A DNA stretch of 50,967 nt from an uncultured Prevotella sp. (GCA_905233985.1 CAJOFA010000027.1:1-50967); one strand, 5' to 3'; positions 42,471 to 50,955 are shown, numbered from the stretch's first letter. Made by a program: numbers and translations. Notes: a model not told the origin generated them from the sequence alone.

Positions 42471-43921
42471 ACCTCGGACTGGTATCGAAAATCATCGGAC
42501 AGCTGCTTCTTCTCGAAGGTTTCCTGATGTCGTGGTGTGTCATCATGTCCTTCTGCTACAAGGAAGATGACAGCCTCGCCTTTCTGATATCCATGCTCCT
42601 TACCCTAAGCGTCGGCCTCATTGCACTCTATTGCGGACGTAATGCCAAGAACGACATGAGCCGCCGCGACTCCTACCTTGTAGTCACTTCGACGTGGGTT
42701 ATCTTCTCCGTCTTCGGTATGTTGCCCTATATGATTGGCGGCTACATCACCAACCTCACCGATGCCTATTTTGAGACCATGTCTGGGTTCACGACGACGG
42801 GTGCCTCTATCCTCAGTGACGTCGAAGTACTGCCTCACGGTGTGCTGTTCTGGCGTTCCCTGTCGCAATGGATTGGCGGACTCGGAATCGTATTCTTCAC
42901 CGTCGCCATTCTACCGTCGATAGGAGGTGGTGGCAGCATTCGCGTCTTCGCAGCCGAGGCTACCGGTCCCATCCGCACGAAAATGCACCCCAAGCTGTCA
43001 ACCAACGCCAAATGGATTTGGTCAATCTACCTCGGATTGACACTTGCCTGCATCATCAGCTACTGGGCTGCAGGCGTCAGCTGGTTCGACGGCATCAACT
43101 ATGCCATGACCACCACCGCCACAGGCGGTTTCTCTACTCATAACGACAATGCGGCATTTTTCATTTCTCCCGCTGTCGAATATCTGTCAGCCTTGTTCCA
43201 GTTCCTTGCCGGTATCAACTTCACCATCCTTTACTTGTTCCTCTTCAAGTTCCGTGTACGCGACCTGTTCAAGAACTCCGAGTTCCGGCTCTACTTAGGC
43301 ATCGTCCTCGGAGCGACATTATGGATTGGCTACCTGCTTGTTACTCGACTCGACTACGACATCGAACACGCCTTCCGTTCTGCATTGTTCCAAGTGGTAT
43401 CGTTCATGACCACCACGGGACTTTACAGCGACGACGTCGGACTATGGCCTCATATTACGTGGGTCATTATCGGCGTGCTGATGTTCCTCGGTGCTTCAGC
43501 AGGCTCAACCAGCGGCGGCTTCAAGTGCATCCGTGGTATGATGATTATTCAGGTGCTACGTAATGAGTTCCGTCGCATCCTTCACCCCAACGCCGTGTTG
43601 CCTGTGAAAATCAACGGGCAGCCCATCCCGCAGTCGAAACTAACTACGCTCATGGCTTTCTTTGCCATCTATGTCGTCTTGCTGCTATTGGCTTCTACTG
43701 TGATGATGGTGGCTGGCATTGACAACACCAATGCCATCGGCATAGCCTTGAGCTGCCTCAGCAATGTCGGTCCGTCGCTTACAGGAATAGGCCCAGCCAT
43801 GACCTGGGGAGAGCTGCCGGATTACGTCAAGTGGTTCTGCTCATTCCTCATGCTCGTCGGACGTCTCGAAATCATCAGCGTGATCGTTCTCTTCACTCGT
43901 TCTTACTGGAAAGATAATTGA
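42464..43921 (+). CDS. trkH: Trk potassium uptake membrane subunit TrkH
   Basis: A 485-residue inner-membrane pore protein. The four-fold membrane-pore-membrane repeats carry selectivity-filter loops: MSGFTTTGASIL, TTTATGGFSTHN, MTTTGLYSDD and LSNVGPSLTGIGP. WRSLSQWIGGLGIVFF and GASAGSTSGGFKCIR are also typical. It takes up potassium under control of TrkA, which precedes it. Gap to manA is 6 bp. Confidence 0.95.
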   Translation: MVNLGLVSKIIGQLLLLEGFLMSWCVIMSFCYKEDDSLAFLISMLLTLSVGLIALYCGRNAKNDMSRRDSYLVVTSTWVIFSVFGMLPYMIGGYITNLTDAYFETMSGFTTTGASILSDVEVLPHGVLFWRSLSQWIGGLGIVFFTVAILPSIGGGGSIRVFAAEATGPIRTKMHPKLSTNAKWIWSIYLGLTLACIISYWAAGVSWFDGINYAMTTTATGGFSTHNDNAAFFISPAVEYLSALFQFLAGINFTILYLFLFKFRVRDLFKNSEFRLYLGIVLGATLWIGYLLVTRLDYDIEHAFRSALFQVVSFMTTTGLYSDDVGLWPHITWVIIGVLMFLGASAGSTSGGFKCIRGMMIIQVLRNEFRRILHPNAVLPVKINGQPIPQSKLTTLMAFFAIYVVLLLLASTVMMVAGIDNTNAIGIALSCLSNVGPSLTGIGPAMTWGELPDYVKWFCSFLMLVGRLEIISVIVLFTRSYWKDN

Positions 43922-43927
43922 TAAAAT

Positions 43928-44827
43928 ATGCAAAACTACTACAAATTCACACCACTGCAAAAGACGCTTATCTGGGGAACGGAAAGCTGGGAACTGTCAG
44001 GTATTCCCGATAACGAAACCATCTGCGACGGACGCAGCCTCAATACACTGGTCGGCAAACTGAAAGAAAAGCTTGTCGGCAAAGCCAACTACGAACGTTT
44101 CGGCAATGAGTTCCCGCTGCTTGTCAAGTTCATCGATGCAAAGCGTGACCTCAGCATACAGGTACATCCCAACGACGAGGTAGCCATCCGTCATGGTAAA
44201 CCGCACGGCAAGACAGAGATGTGGTACGTCATGGATTCAGCTCCAGATGCCATGCTTTACAACGGAATCAGCAAACAGATAACCCCAGAGGAATATAAAC
44301 AGATGGTAGCCAACGACACCATCTGTGACGCCTTGGCACAGTATCAGGTCAAGGAAGGTGACTGCTTCTTCATCCCTGCCGGACGCATCCACGCCATTGG
44401 TGCCGGATGTTTTCTTGCTGAGATTCAGCAGACAAGCGACGTCACCTATCGCATCTATGACTACAAGCGCCGTGATAAGGACGGTAACCTGCGCCAGCTG
44501 CACACCCGGGAAGCTGCCGAGAGCATTGACTACACGGTGCTCAAGGACTACCGAACGCCCTATGAACCAAAAAAGGATCAAGGTGTGCCACTCATAGAGT
44601 GTCCCTATTTCAGTACTGCCGTCTATGACCTTGATGAGCCGATGCAGATTGACTACAGCGAGCTTGACTCTTTCGTGATTCTCGTAGGACTCAAGGGTGA
44701 GGCACAGCTGACCATCGACGGCGAAGAGACCATACTTCATGCCAGCGAGACCATCCTCCTGCCTGCCTATATTAATAATGTACGCGTGCAAGGAACATGC
44801 AAATTCCTTGAGACATACATCCCCTAA
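43928..44827 (+). CDS. manA: Mannose-6-phosphate isomerase (class I)
   Basis: A 299-residue zinc enzyme interconverting mannose 6-phosphate and fructose 6-phosphate. The cupin metal ligands are visible: IQVHPNDEVA (Gln, His), HGKTEMWYVM (Glu) and PAGRIHAIGAG (His), followed by LAEIQQTSDVTYRIYDY. It is the short Bacteroidota form without the large helical insert of enteric ManA. It could feed GDP-mannose for the mannosyltransferase at 6058. Last gene of the dxs unit. Confidence 0.92.
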   Translation: MQNYYKFTPLQKTLIWGTESWELSGIPDNETICDGRSLNTLVGKLKEKLVGKANYERFGNEFPLLVKFIDAKRDLSIQVHPNDEVAIRHGKPHGKTEMWYVMDSAPDAMLYNGISKQITPEEYKQMVANDTICDALAQYQVKEGDCFFIPAGRIHAIGAGCFLAEIQQTSDVTYRIYDYKRRDKDGNLRQLHTREAAESIDYTVLKDYRTPYEPKKDQGVPLIECPYFSTAVYDLDEPMQIDYSELDSFVILVGLKGEAQLTIDGEETILHASETILLPAYINNVRVQGTCKFLETYIP

Positions 44828-44833
44828 TAACTG

Positions 44834-45895
44834 CTAAACCGTGTTTCCTTCCAAGAAGCGCTCTACGTCCTGCTGTATGCGACGGAAGGGTTCAGAGAGC
44901 GTATAGCCGGTGTTTTTCTTGAGCATCTGCCGGATGTCCTGCAACGAGTGTTCATAGCATGACATCTCGTTACGGCGCTGGGTGTGATGGCGGGCGGTGC
45001 GTGAAATCTCTTCCTGCCGCTCCAGGCGCAGACGGTTACACACCTTACTCATAATAGGCACAACGACATTATCGAACAACGAATGCCCCTGCACATAGAG
45101 GTAGGTCGTCTGCGGCGTGACACCCAACGCCTTGACCGACTCCTTCGTCTGCAGGAACGCCTCTTTGTTATCAGGATATTTCGCCTGTAGTTGGTGAACC
45201 TTGGTATTAACCTTACGACGCAGATGGTCAATGGACGGCTGCGGGTCGAAAACATTAAAGCCACCCGGGTCAATGACACGTGCCATGTCGCTAAGCGTGA
45301 AGTCGTGGTAGTTGCCGGTGCGGTAAGCCCACACAGACCATACGAAGAGGGGGAAGATGGCTTCGCTGTACTGGCGCAAATAATCCTGGAAGTCGAAGAT
45401 GCGACGGTCGTTGAGCGTCACCATCACGCTGACATCGTGCAGCGAAGGGGCATAGCATTGCAGGTTCTCAATGGCATAGGCGTAAGTATGGAACACATAA
45501 GGATTGTCCAACACCATCTTCGACTGCGGCGTAACGCCCTGTAGCATGTAGTCGTAGTCAGCATCCACACAGGCAACCATCGCGGGACCCAAGGCACTCT
45601 GCCCCACAGCTCCCCCTATCTCACCCAAGGGGGAAAGTTCCTCCCTTTGGGGAGTCCTGAATGGAGTCGGAGAAAGCACAGCCTTCTTGCCGCGTTCCAG
45701 TTTCCGATGCGACGGCAGCATCACCTCGAAATAGAGTTTGTCGTTCTCGAAGCGACTGAGCACGGTACGCCAAAAGAAGATGTCATCGTAGCTCTCCACA
45801 TAGGCCACGATGCGACGACGTTTCTTCTTCGATGCCAAATAGTTGGCTGCCTCGAAGTAACTACTGTTGATGTTATCACGTAGTCTCTTGGGCAT
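44834..45895 (-). CDS. DUF4435 (TOPRIM-like) protein, partner of the adjacent ATPase
   Basis: A 353-residue protein recognised as DUF4435. A TOPRIM-like metal site is visible: the glutamate in AYVESYDD (Glu34) and the DxD motif in ACVDADYD (Asp111, Asp113). DUF4435 is the family of AriB, the nuclease of the PARIS anti-phage system, whose partner AriA is an ABC-type ATPase. Here the ATPase gene ends 2 bp before this start. Residues about 80-96 (between Glu34 and the DxD) come from a GC-rich palindromic repeat and look inserted. The start MPKRLRDN at 45895 is chosen because the longer ORF overlaps the ATPase gene. The nuclease role is inferred. Confidence 0.78.
   Translation of the reverse strand: MPKRLRDNINSSYFEAANYLASKKKRRRIVAYVESYDDIFFWRTVLSRFENDKLYFEVMLPSHRKLERGKKAVLSPTPFRTPQREELSPLGEIGGAVGQSALGPAMVACVDADYDYMLQGVTPQSKMVLDNPYVFHTYAYAIENLQCYAPSLHDVSVMVTLNDRRIFDFQDYLRQYSEAIFPLFVWSVWAYRTGNYHDFTLSDMARVIDPGGFNVFDPQPSIDHLRRKVNTKVHQLQAKYPDNKEAFLQTKESVKALGVTPQTTYLYVQGHSLFDNVVVPIMSKVCNRLRLERQEEISRTARHHTQRRNEMSCYEHSLQDIRQMLKKNTGYTLSEPFRRIQQDVERFLEGNTV
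45610..45655. repeat. GC-rich palindromic repeat inside the DUF4435 gene
   Basis: TCCCCCT...AGGGGGA forms a 7-bp stem (10-nt loop), followed by CTCCC...GGAG. It is translated as RTPQREELSPLGEIGG. It resembles the repeats at 47343-47375 and 47431-47466 in the same operon. Confidence 0.65.
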
Positions 45896-45897
45896 AA

Positions 45898-46704
45898 TCA
45901 CACCGTTATGTCGGAGACTTCGGTCACTTTGTCGAGCCAGCCGTTCATGATAACGGCGGGCGAGTGGGTGGTGAGGATAATCTGCACGTTGGGATTCAGC
46001 TCCATGATGAGGTCGATGAGCCGTTTCTGCCACTCAATATGCAGCGACACCTCGGGCTCATCCATGAAGAGCACGTAGGACTGCAGGTCCTCCACCAGCA
46101 CAGTGAGAAGGATGGCAAGAATCTGCTTCTCACCGCTCGACAGCTGATAGGGCACGAGCGTCTCGCCGATTTGCGAGAAGCGTATCTCGTTCTCCGTACG
46201 TACAATCTTCTTGCCCGTCTCCTCAAACAAGTCGTCAATGATGTCCTGGAAACGCTGCTTCTGCTGTGAGAGCTGTTGGGCAGCGTCAGCATGTCCCTGC
46301 TGCAACTGTTCGATGATGCGGTTGCCGATATTCACCTGATAGTCCAAGTATTTGCGCTGCAAATGATAGAGCTGGAAATCAAGGGCCGATGTGATGCGTG
46401 CATCGACATGTGACATGGTCTCAAGGTCGAGCACCGGCGAGTCGAGTGATCGGATGATGTCGAACCTGATGTGCGTGGCATCCTCGGGCTCAGCCGTGAG
46501 GTGAACGCCCTTCAGCAAGTGATTGATGAGATCGCCGTTGGTGTTGATACTACGGAACACCTTGTTCAGAATGGTTGATTTACCCATACCATTGACGCCG
46601 CTGAGCACGTTCACATGGGGGTCAAGCTCCCACAGGATATGCTTCTTGCCGCTCCACAGCGAGTCAATCTCTATCCGTTTAATGTAGTTTGCGTATTTCT
46701 GCAT
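45898..46704 (-). CDS. Compact ABC/OLD-type ATPase, partner of DUF4435
   Basis: A 268-residue soluble ATPase with the full ABC-class set: Walker A GVNGMGKST (36-44), signature LSSGEKQ (188-194), Walker B VLFMDEPE (211-218) with D-loop SLHIEWQ, and switch histidine in LTTHSP (244-249). A short helical, Gln-rich segment (about 110-165) takes the place of the long coiled coil of SMC-like proteins. This is the AAA_15/AAA_21 group found in OLD, PARIS AriA and other defence proteins. AriA is much longer, so this is either a compact variant or a related housekeeping pair. It lies 21 bp after the FKBP gene and 2 bp before the DUF4435 gene. Confidence 0.85.
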   Translation of the reverse strand: MQKYANYIKRIEIDSLWSGKKHILWELDPHVNVLSGVNGMGKSTILNKVFRSINTNGDLINHLLKGVHLTAEPEDATHIRFDIIRSLDSPVLDLETMSHVDARITSALDFQLYHLQRKYLDYQVNIGNRIIEQLQQGHADAAQQLSQQKQRFQDIIDDLFEETGKKIVRTENEIRFSQIGETLVPYQLSSGEKQILAILLTVLVEDLQSYVLFMDEPEVSLHIEWQKRLIDLIMELNPNVQIILTTHSPAVIMNGWLDKVTEVSDITV

Positions 46705-46725
46705 AGTTTTAGGTTTTGGCTCTCT

Positions 46726-47415
46726 TTATTCTCTGTCGCCCTTCTTTTTCGACCAGAAGTCAACGAGCCTGATGTCGAAGATGAGCGTGCTGTAGGCAGG
46801 TATGGTGCTTGACGCTGTGGCGCCATAGCCCAACTGGTAAGGCACGGTTATACGCCAGTGGTCGCCACGATGCATGTTCATCAACGCAGTGGCAAAGCCC
46901 CTCGTCAGGTTTGAGACACCCATCATCTTGGAAGGAGAGATTTCCACGTCGAACGACTGTGCATAACTCTTGTCGAATACGTAGCCTTCGGGATAGCTTG
47001 TAGAGGGCATTAGCCTGCCCACGTAATGAATCTCCACAGAGTCGGTATAAAGGGGTGAAGAGTCACCCTCACCACTCTCCAACACTTCTGTAATAATATA
47101 GTCGGTATGGGAGCCTGACAACTGTAAGTCCTGACCGCCTAACGACCACTTAGGCAGCACACGCATCGTCGAACTGCTGGAATACAGCGCCTGCTGATAG
47201 GCTTTCTCAAAATATGCCTCGTTGCGGTTCTGCCAGTCGTCATACTCATCAACCGTGCCCTTGCTCTCCTGACAAGAAGTCAGGAAAGGTAGAAGGGTGA
47301 AAAGCAAGAGACTCAGCCCCAACAGACCTTTCCCCAGCAGACTCTCCCCCAGCCCCTCCCTGTGAGAGAGGGGAGAAAATACCTTCTTCAATAAATTATT
47401 ATTCTCCATTATCAT
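46726..47415 (-). CDS. FKBP-type peptidyl-prolyl cis-trans isomerase, lipoprotein
   Basis: A 229-residue periplasmic or outer-membrane folding factor. The lipobox is PFLTSCQE (Cys48). The FKBP domain lies in the C-terminal half: DSVEIHYVGRL, FDKSYAQSFDVEIS, LTRGFATALMNMHRGDHWRITVPYQLGYG and IPAYSTLIFDIRLVD. The signal peptide is unusually long because residues 13-31 (SPLSHREGLGESLLGKGLL) come from a GC-rich repeat in front of the hydrophobic core. ATG at 47409 is an alternative start. It is the second gene after glyS. Confidence 0.88.
   Translation of the reverse strand: MIMENNNLLKKVFSPLSHREGLGESLLGKGLLGLSLLLFTLLPFLTSCQESKGTVDEYDDWQNRNEAYFEKAYQQALYSSSSTMRVLPKWSLGGQDLQLSGSHTDYIITEVLESGEGDSSPLYTDSVEIHYVGRLMPSTSYPEGYVFDKSYAQSFDVEISPSKMMGVSNLTRGFATALMNMHRGDHWRITVPYQLGYGATASSTIPAYSTLIFDIRLVDFWSKKKGDRE
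47343..47375. repeat. GC-rich palindromic repeat in the FKBP signal peptide
   Basis: CTCCCC near the left end and GGGGAG at the right, with CCCCTCCCT and GAGAGAGGGG inside. It is translated on the minus strand as SPLSHREGLGES in the n-region of the signal peptide. Confidence 0.65.
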
Positions 47416-47430
47416 TCTTTATGTAACAAC

Positions 47431-47466
47431 CTCTCCCCTCCTTTTAGGGAGGGGTCGGAGGTGGGT
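47431..47466. repeat. GC-rich palindromic repeat between glyS and FKBP gene
   Basis: CCCCTCC (47435-47441), a 6-nt loop, GGAGGGG (47448-47454), then TCGGAGGTGGGTC. No T-run follows on the minus strand, so it is probably not a terminator. It could act as an attenuator or RNA-stability element between the two genes. Confidence 0.65.
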
Positions 47467-47471
47467 CTTTT

Positions 47472-49016
47472 TTACTGCAGTTTCTTCAGCAGGCTGGCAA
47501 TGCTCACCTTGTCCTCAATGATGTTGGCCAGTTGCTCAATCTTCACACGCTCCTGCTCCATTGTGTCGCGGAAACGCAGGGTGACGCAACCGTCATTGAG
47601 CGTATCGTGGTCAACGGTGACGCAGTACGGCGTACCAATAGCATCCTGACGACGATAGCGCTTGCCGATAGAGTCCTTCTCGTCGTACTGACAATTGAAG
47701 TGGAACTTCAGGTCGTTGATGATCTCGCGGGCCTTCTCGGGCAGTCCGTCCTTCTTCACCAGCGGCATCACAGCGAGTTTCACAGGAGCCAGAGCTGCGG
47801 GAAGTCTCAGTACCACGCGGGTCTCGCCGTTCTCTAACTGCTCCTCACAGTACGAGTGGCACATGATACTGAGGAACATACGGTCAACACCTATGGAGGT
47901 CTCGATGACGAACGGTGTGTAGCTCTCGTTCGTAGCGGGGTCGAAGTACTTGATGCTCTTGCCAGAGTATTTCTCGTGCTGCGAGAGGTCGAAGTTCGTA
48001 CGACTATGGATACCCTCCACCTCCTTGAAGCCGAACGGCATCTTAAACTCGATGTCGGTAGCGGCATTGGCATAGTGCGCCAGCTTGTCGTGGTCGTGGA
48101 AACGGTAGTTCTCTGCGCCGAAGCCCAGAGCCTGGTGCCAGGCCATACGCGTCTGCTTCCACTTCGGGAACCACTCCAACTCCGTGCCAGGCTGTACGAA
48201 GAACTGCATCTCCATCTGCTCAAACTCCCTCATGCGGAAGATGAACTGACGGGCGACAATCTCGTTACGGAAAGCCTTACCAATCTGTGCAATTCCGAAC
48301 GGAATCTTCATGCGACCCGTCTTCTGCACGTTCAGGTAGTTTACGAAGATGCCCTGTGCCGTCTCAGGACGCAGGTAAATCTTCATCGAGGCATCAGCGC
48401 TGGCACCCATCTCAGTAGAGAACATGAGGTTGAACTGACGCACATCTGTCCAGTTGCGAGTACCACTGATGGGGCAGACAATCTCCTCGTCGAGGATAAT
48501 CTGCTTCAGTTCCTCCAAATCGGGAGCCTGCATAGCGGCAGCATAACGGGCGTGCAATGCGTCGCGCTTCTCCTTGATTTCCAGCACGCGAGGCGAGGTA
48601 GCCAGATACTGCTCCTCGTTGAAAGCCTCCTTGAAACGCTTGCGGGCCTTCTCCACCTCCTTCTGAATCTTCTCGTCGTACTTCGCAATCTGATCCTCAA
48701 TGAGCACGTCAGCACGATAGCGCTTCTTCGAATCGCGGTTATCGATGAGGGGGTCGTTGAAGGCATCCACGTGTCCGCTGGCCTTCCATATCGTGGGGTG
48801 CATGAAGATGGCCGAGTCAATGCCCACGATGTTCTCGTGCAGCAGAACCATCGACTTCCACCAGTATTCCTTAATGTTGTTCTTCAACTCCACGCCGTTC
48901 TGACCGTAGTCATACACAGCGCCCAGTCCGTCATAGATATCGCTGCTAGGGAATACAAAACCATATTCCTTACAATGCGATACAATCTTCTTGAAAACGT
49001 CTTCTTGTTGTGCCAT
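47472..49016 (-). CDS. glyS: Glycine-tRNA ligase (single-chain, dimeric class II type)
   Basis: A 514-residue glycyl-tRNA synthetase. The N-terminal CKEYGFVFPSSDIYDGLGAVYDYG, motif 2 region YLRPETAQGIFVNYLNVQ...GIAQIGKAFRNEI, and motif 3 region VIETSIGVDRMFLSIM are present. The C-terminal anticodon-binding domain starts near LPAALAPVKLAVMPLV. This is the archaeal/eukaryotic-like alpha2 type, not the GlyQ/GlyS tetramer. Its own promoter and a heptamer-rich leader precede it. It heads the unit with FKBP, ATPase and DUF4435 genes. Confidence 0.95.
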   Translation of the reverse strand: MAQQEDVFKKIVSHCKEYGFVFPSSDIYDGLGAVYDYGQNGVELKNNIKEYWWKSMVLLHENIVGIDSAIFMHPTIWKASGHVDAFNDPLIDNRDSKKRYRADVLIEDQIAKYDEKIQKEVEKARKRFKEAFNEEQYLATSPRVLEIKEKRDALHARYAAAMQAPDLEELKQIILDEEIVCPISGTRNWTDVRQFNLMFSTEMGASADASMKIYLRPETAQGIFVNYLNVQKTGRMKIPFGIAQIGKAFRNEIVARQFIFRMREFEQMEMQFFVQPGTELEWFPKWKQTRMAWHQALGFGAENYRFHDHDKLAHYANAATDIEFKMPFGFKEVEGIHSRTNFDLSQHEKYSGKSIKYFDPATNESYTPFVIETSIGVDRMFLSIMCHSYCEEQLENGETRVVLRLPAALAPVKLAVMPLVKKDGLPEKAREIINDLKFHFNCQYDEKDSIGKRYRRQDAIGTPYCVTVDHDTLNDGCVTLRFRDTMEQERVKIEQLANIIEDKVSIASLLKKLQ

Positions 49017-49020
49017 CTCT

Positions 49021-49062
49021 TTTATTTACAATTTGACAATTTACTATTTACTATTTGTAATT
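49021..49062. repeat. Heptamer run (6 units) in the glyS leader
   Basis: TTTATTT, ACAATTT, GACAATT, TACTATT, TACTATT, TGTAATT. It fills nearly all of the leader between the glyS -7 element (49069-49076) and its ATG. The word (AATTTAC-like) is close to that of the gcvH/gcvPA junction. Confidence 0.8.
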
Positions 49063-49068
49063 AGGCTG

Positions 49069-49100
49069 CAAAGGTACGATAAAGTGAGCAGAAAACCAAA
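49069..49100 (-). promoter_or_regulatory. Promoter of glyS
   Basis: On the minus strand TTTG (49097-49100), a 20-bp spacer, then TACCTTTG (49069-49076). The rest of the 149-bp gap to the LRR gene has only a weak AAAGCA...TGCTTT dyad (49137-49160) that could end the LRR transcript. Confidence 0.72.
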
Positions 49101-49165
49101 AGAAATATGATTTTTCTTTTGTTTTCTTGCACTTAACAAAGCACGAACAAGCTCATGCTTTATTC

Positions 49166-50926
49166 TCACTTAAACAAGACCATACGACCGTTATGGATAT
49201 AGACACCCTTGGTCGGATGCTGCACCTCACGGCCATCCAGAGTATAGTAACGGTTGTCGCCTGTCGTTTTACGATTCACGTTGACTATAGCTGTTGGCTG
49301 CGGGTCATTAACGGTCAGCGGGACGATGCTGCCAAACCCGTTCCACGGACTTGTGGCCTGATAATCAGACAGTAATTCCTCAGGCACGTGCAGGGTTGCA
49401 CTACTTATAGGATAGTTCGAAAACGTCAAAGAAGATGCTGAAGGCACGACCGATGCATAGCAATAGATGTTCGTCAACGCATCACAAGAACGAAAGACCC
49501 ATCCGCCCATCTTCGTGACACCATAGCCTATAACAACAGACTGCAGACCGCTGCAATACGCAAACACATTTTGATTGATGGCCTTTACGTTGTTGGGGAT
49601 ATTAACAGACTGCAGGCCAATACATCTGGAAAACAAACCATCGATAATAGTTACCCAACTGGTGGGGATGTCTATGGACGTCAGACCACTGCAACCGGAG
49701 AACGCAGAACCCCCGACATTTGTCACACTATTGGGAATCTCAATGGACGTCAGGCCGCTACAGCCATTGAACGCCGAAGATCCTATTTTTTTCAAGGAAC
49801 TTGGAAAGGTTACGGAAAGAAGGGCGCTCCAACCAGAAAAAACATAGTTGCCAATAGAAGTAACACCCTCAGGAATGACCAGATTTATCACTTCCGAATT
49901 ATTTACAAAAAGATGGTGAGCATTATATAGCGGACTTGCATTGAGACTTGCAAAAGCTATTCCCATCCAAGCGTCCATATCAGAAATATGCACAGACATC
50001 AAACCGGTGCAGCCGTCAAAAGCATCATTTCCTATTGTTGTTACGCTATTGGGAATGGTGATGGACGTCAAGCCTGAGCACCCAAGGAACACTTTTGAAT
50101 CAATAGTTGTCAAGTTGGTGGGGAGGGTTACGGATGCCAGGCTGGTGCAACCCTCGAACATACTGTGGCTAATGCTCGTCAAACTATTGGGAAGGGCTAT
50201 GGATGTCAGACTGCTACAACCATAAAAAACACCTCCCCCTAAGGTTGACACGCTGTTAGGAATGTTAACGGATGACAGGCTGGTGCAATTATAAAACGCG
50301 GAGCCGCCAATAGTTTCCACACCATTGCCTATGGACACCGAGGTTAGATTCGGACAGCCATTAAACGCAGAATCGCCTATGCTTTTCACATTGTTGGGGA
50401 TGGTGACAGACTGCAGACTGGCACAACTGCAGCACATTCTCTCGCTGATGCTCGTAATTCCACTTCCCAGGGTTATTGTCTGCAAGCCACTACCAAAAAA
50501 CGTAGCACCGCCAATGCTTGTCACGCTGTTAGGGATGGTGATGGACGTCAGGGCATAACAAAACTGGAAAGCGCCATATTCAATGCTCGTCACACCATTG
50601 CCAAGATTGACTGATGCCAACCCATAGCAATTGTTAAACGCGTTTGAGCTAATGGTCTTGACGCTGTTAGGAACAGTAACTGCCGTCAGATCATGGTCTG
50701 CATAGAAAGCCTTTTCGCCAATACTCGTTACACTATAGTTTACTCCACTATATGTAACAGTCCCAGGAATGGTAATGCTTCCTGTGTATTGGTTCGGGTG
50801 TTTTGTTACTTCGGCTGTTCTCGCCTCACTATTCAGATTGTAATAAATCCCGTTTATCTCAACAGGGTCTGCACTTGCCAACATCGGCAGCAGCACAAGG
50901 ACTGACAACAATATATACTTTTTCAT
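49166..50926 (-). CDS. BspA-like leucine-rich repeat surface protein with type IX sorting tail
   Basis: A 586-residue secreted protein. The signal peptide is MKKYILLSVLVLLPMLASA. Residues about 55-500 are tandem ~23-residue LRR_5/BspA repeats of the form SVTIPNSVTSIGxxAFxxCxxL, with one non-repeat break near residues 315-345. BspA-type proteins mediate binding to host surfaces or other bacteria. The C-terminus (about 540-586) contains RYYTLDGREV and KGVYIHNGRMVLFK, the usual Prevotella type IX sorting tail, so export through the SprA pore is likely. Its promoter is at the window edge. Confidence 0.9.
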   Translation of the reverse strand: MKKYILLSVLVLLPMLASADPVEINGIYYNLNSEARTAEVTKHPNQYTGSITIPGTVTYSGVNYSVTSIGEKAFYADHDLTAVTVPNSVKTISSNAFNNCYGLASVNLGNGVTSIEYGAFQFCYALTSITIPNSVTSIGGATFFGSGLQTITLGSGITSISERMCCSCASLQSVTIPNNVKSIGDSAFNGCPNLTSVSIGNGVETIGGSAFYNCTSLSSVNIPNSVSTLGGGVFYGCSSLTSIALPNSLTSISHSMFEGCTSLASVTLPTNLTTIDSKVFLGCSGLTSITIPNSVTTIGNDAFDGCTGLMSVHISDMDAWMGIAFASLNASPLYNAHHLFVNNSEVINLVIPEGVTSIGNYVFSGWSALLSVTFPSSLKKIGSSAFNGCSGLTSIEIPNSVTNVGGSAFSGCSGLTSIDIPTSWVTIIDGLFSRCIGLQSVNIPNNVKAINQNVFAYCSGLQSVVIGYGVTKMGGWVFRSCDALTNIYCYASVVPSASSLTFSNYPISSATLHVPEELLSDYQATSPWNGFGSIVPLTVNDPQPTAIVNVNRKTTGDNRYYTLDGREVQHPTKGVYIHNGRMVLFK

Positions 50927-50955
50927 ATTTTGGGGACTTTAGTTATTTTACACGG

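Noticed and set aside
44834..46704. Calling the ATPase/DUF4435 pair PARIS outright
   Set aside because: The ATPase is far shorter than AriA and the genomic setting is housekeeping, so only a PARIS-like relation is claimed.
47856..49064. 402-aa plus-strand ORF opposite glyS
   Set aside because: It is a complement-strand shadow of a well-supported synthetase gene; its ATG context and product show nothing known.
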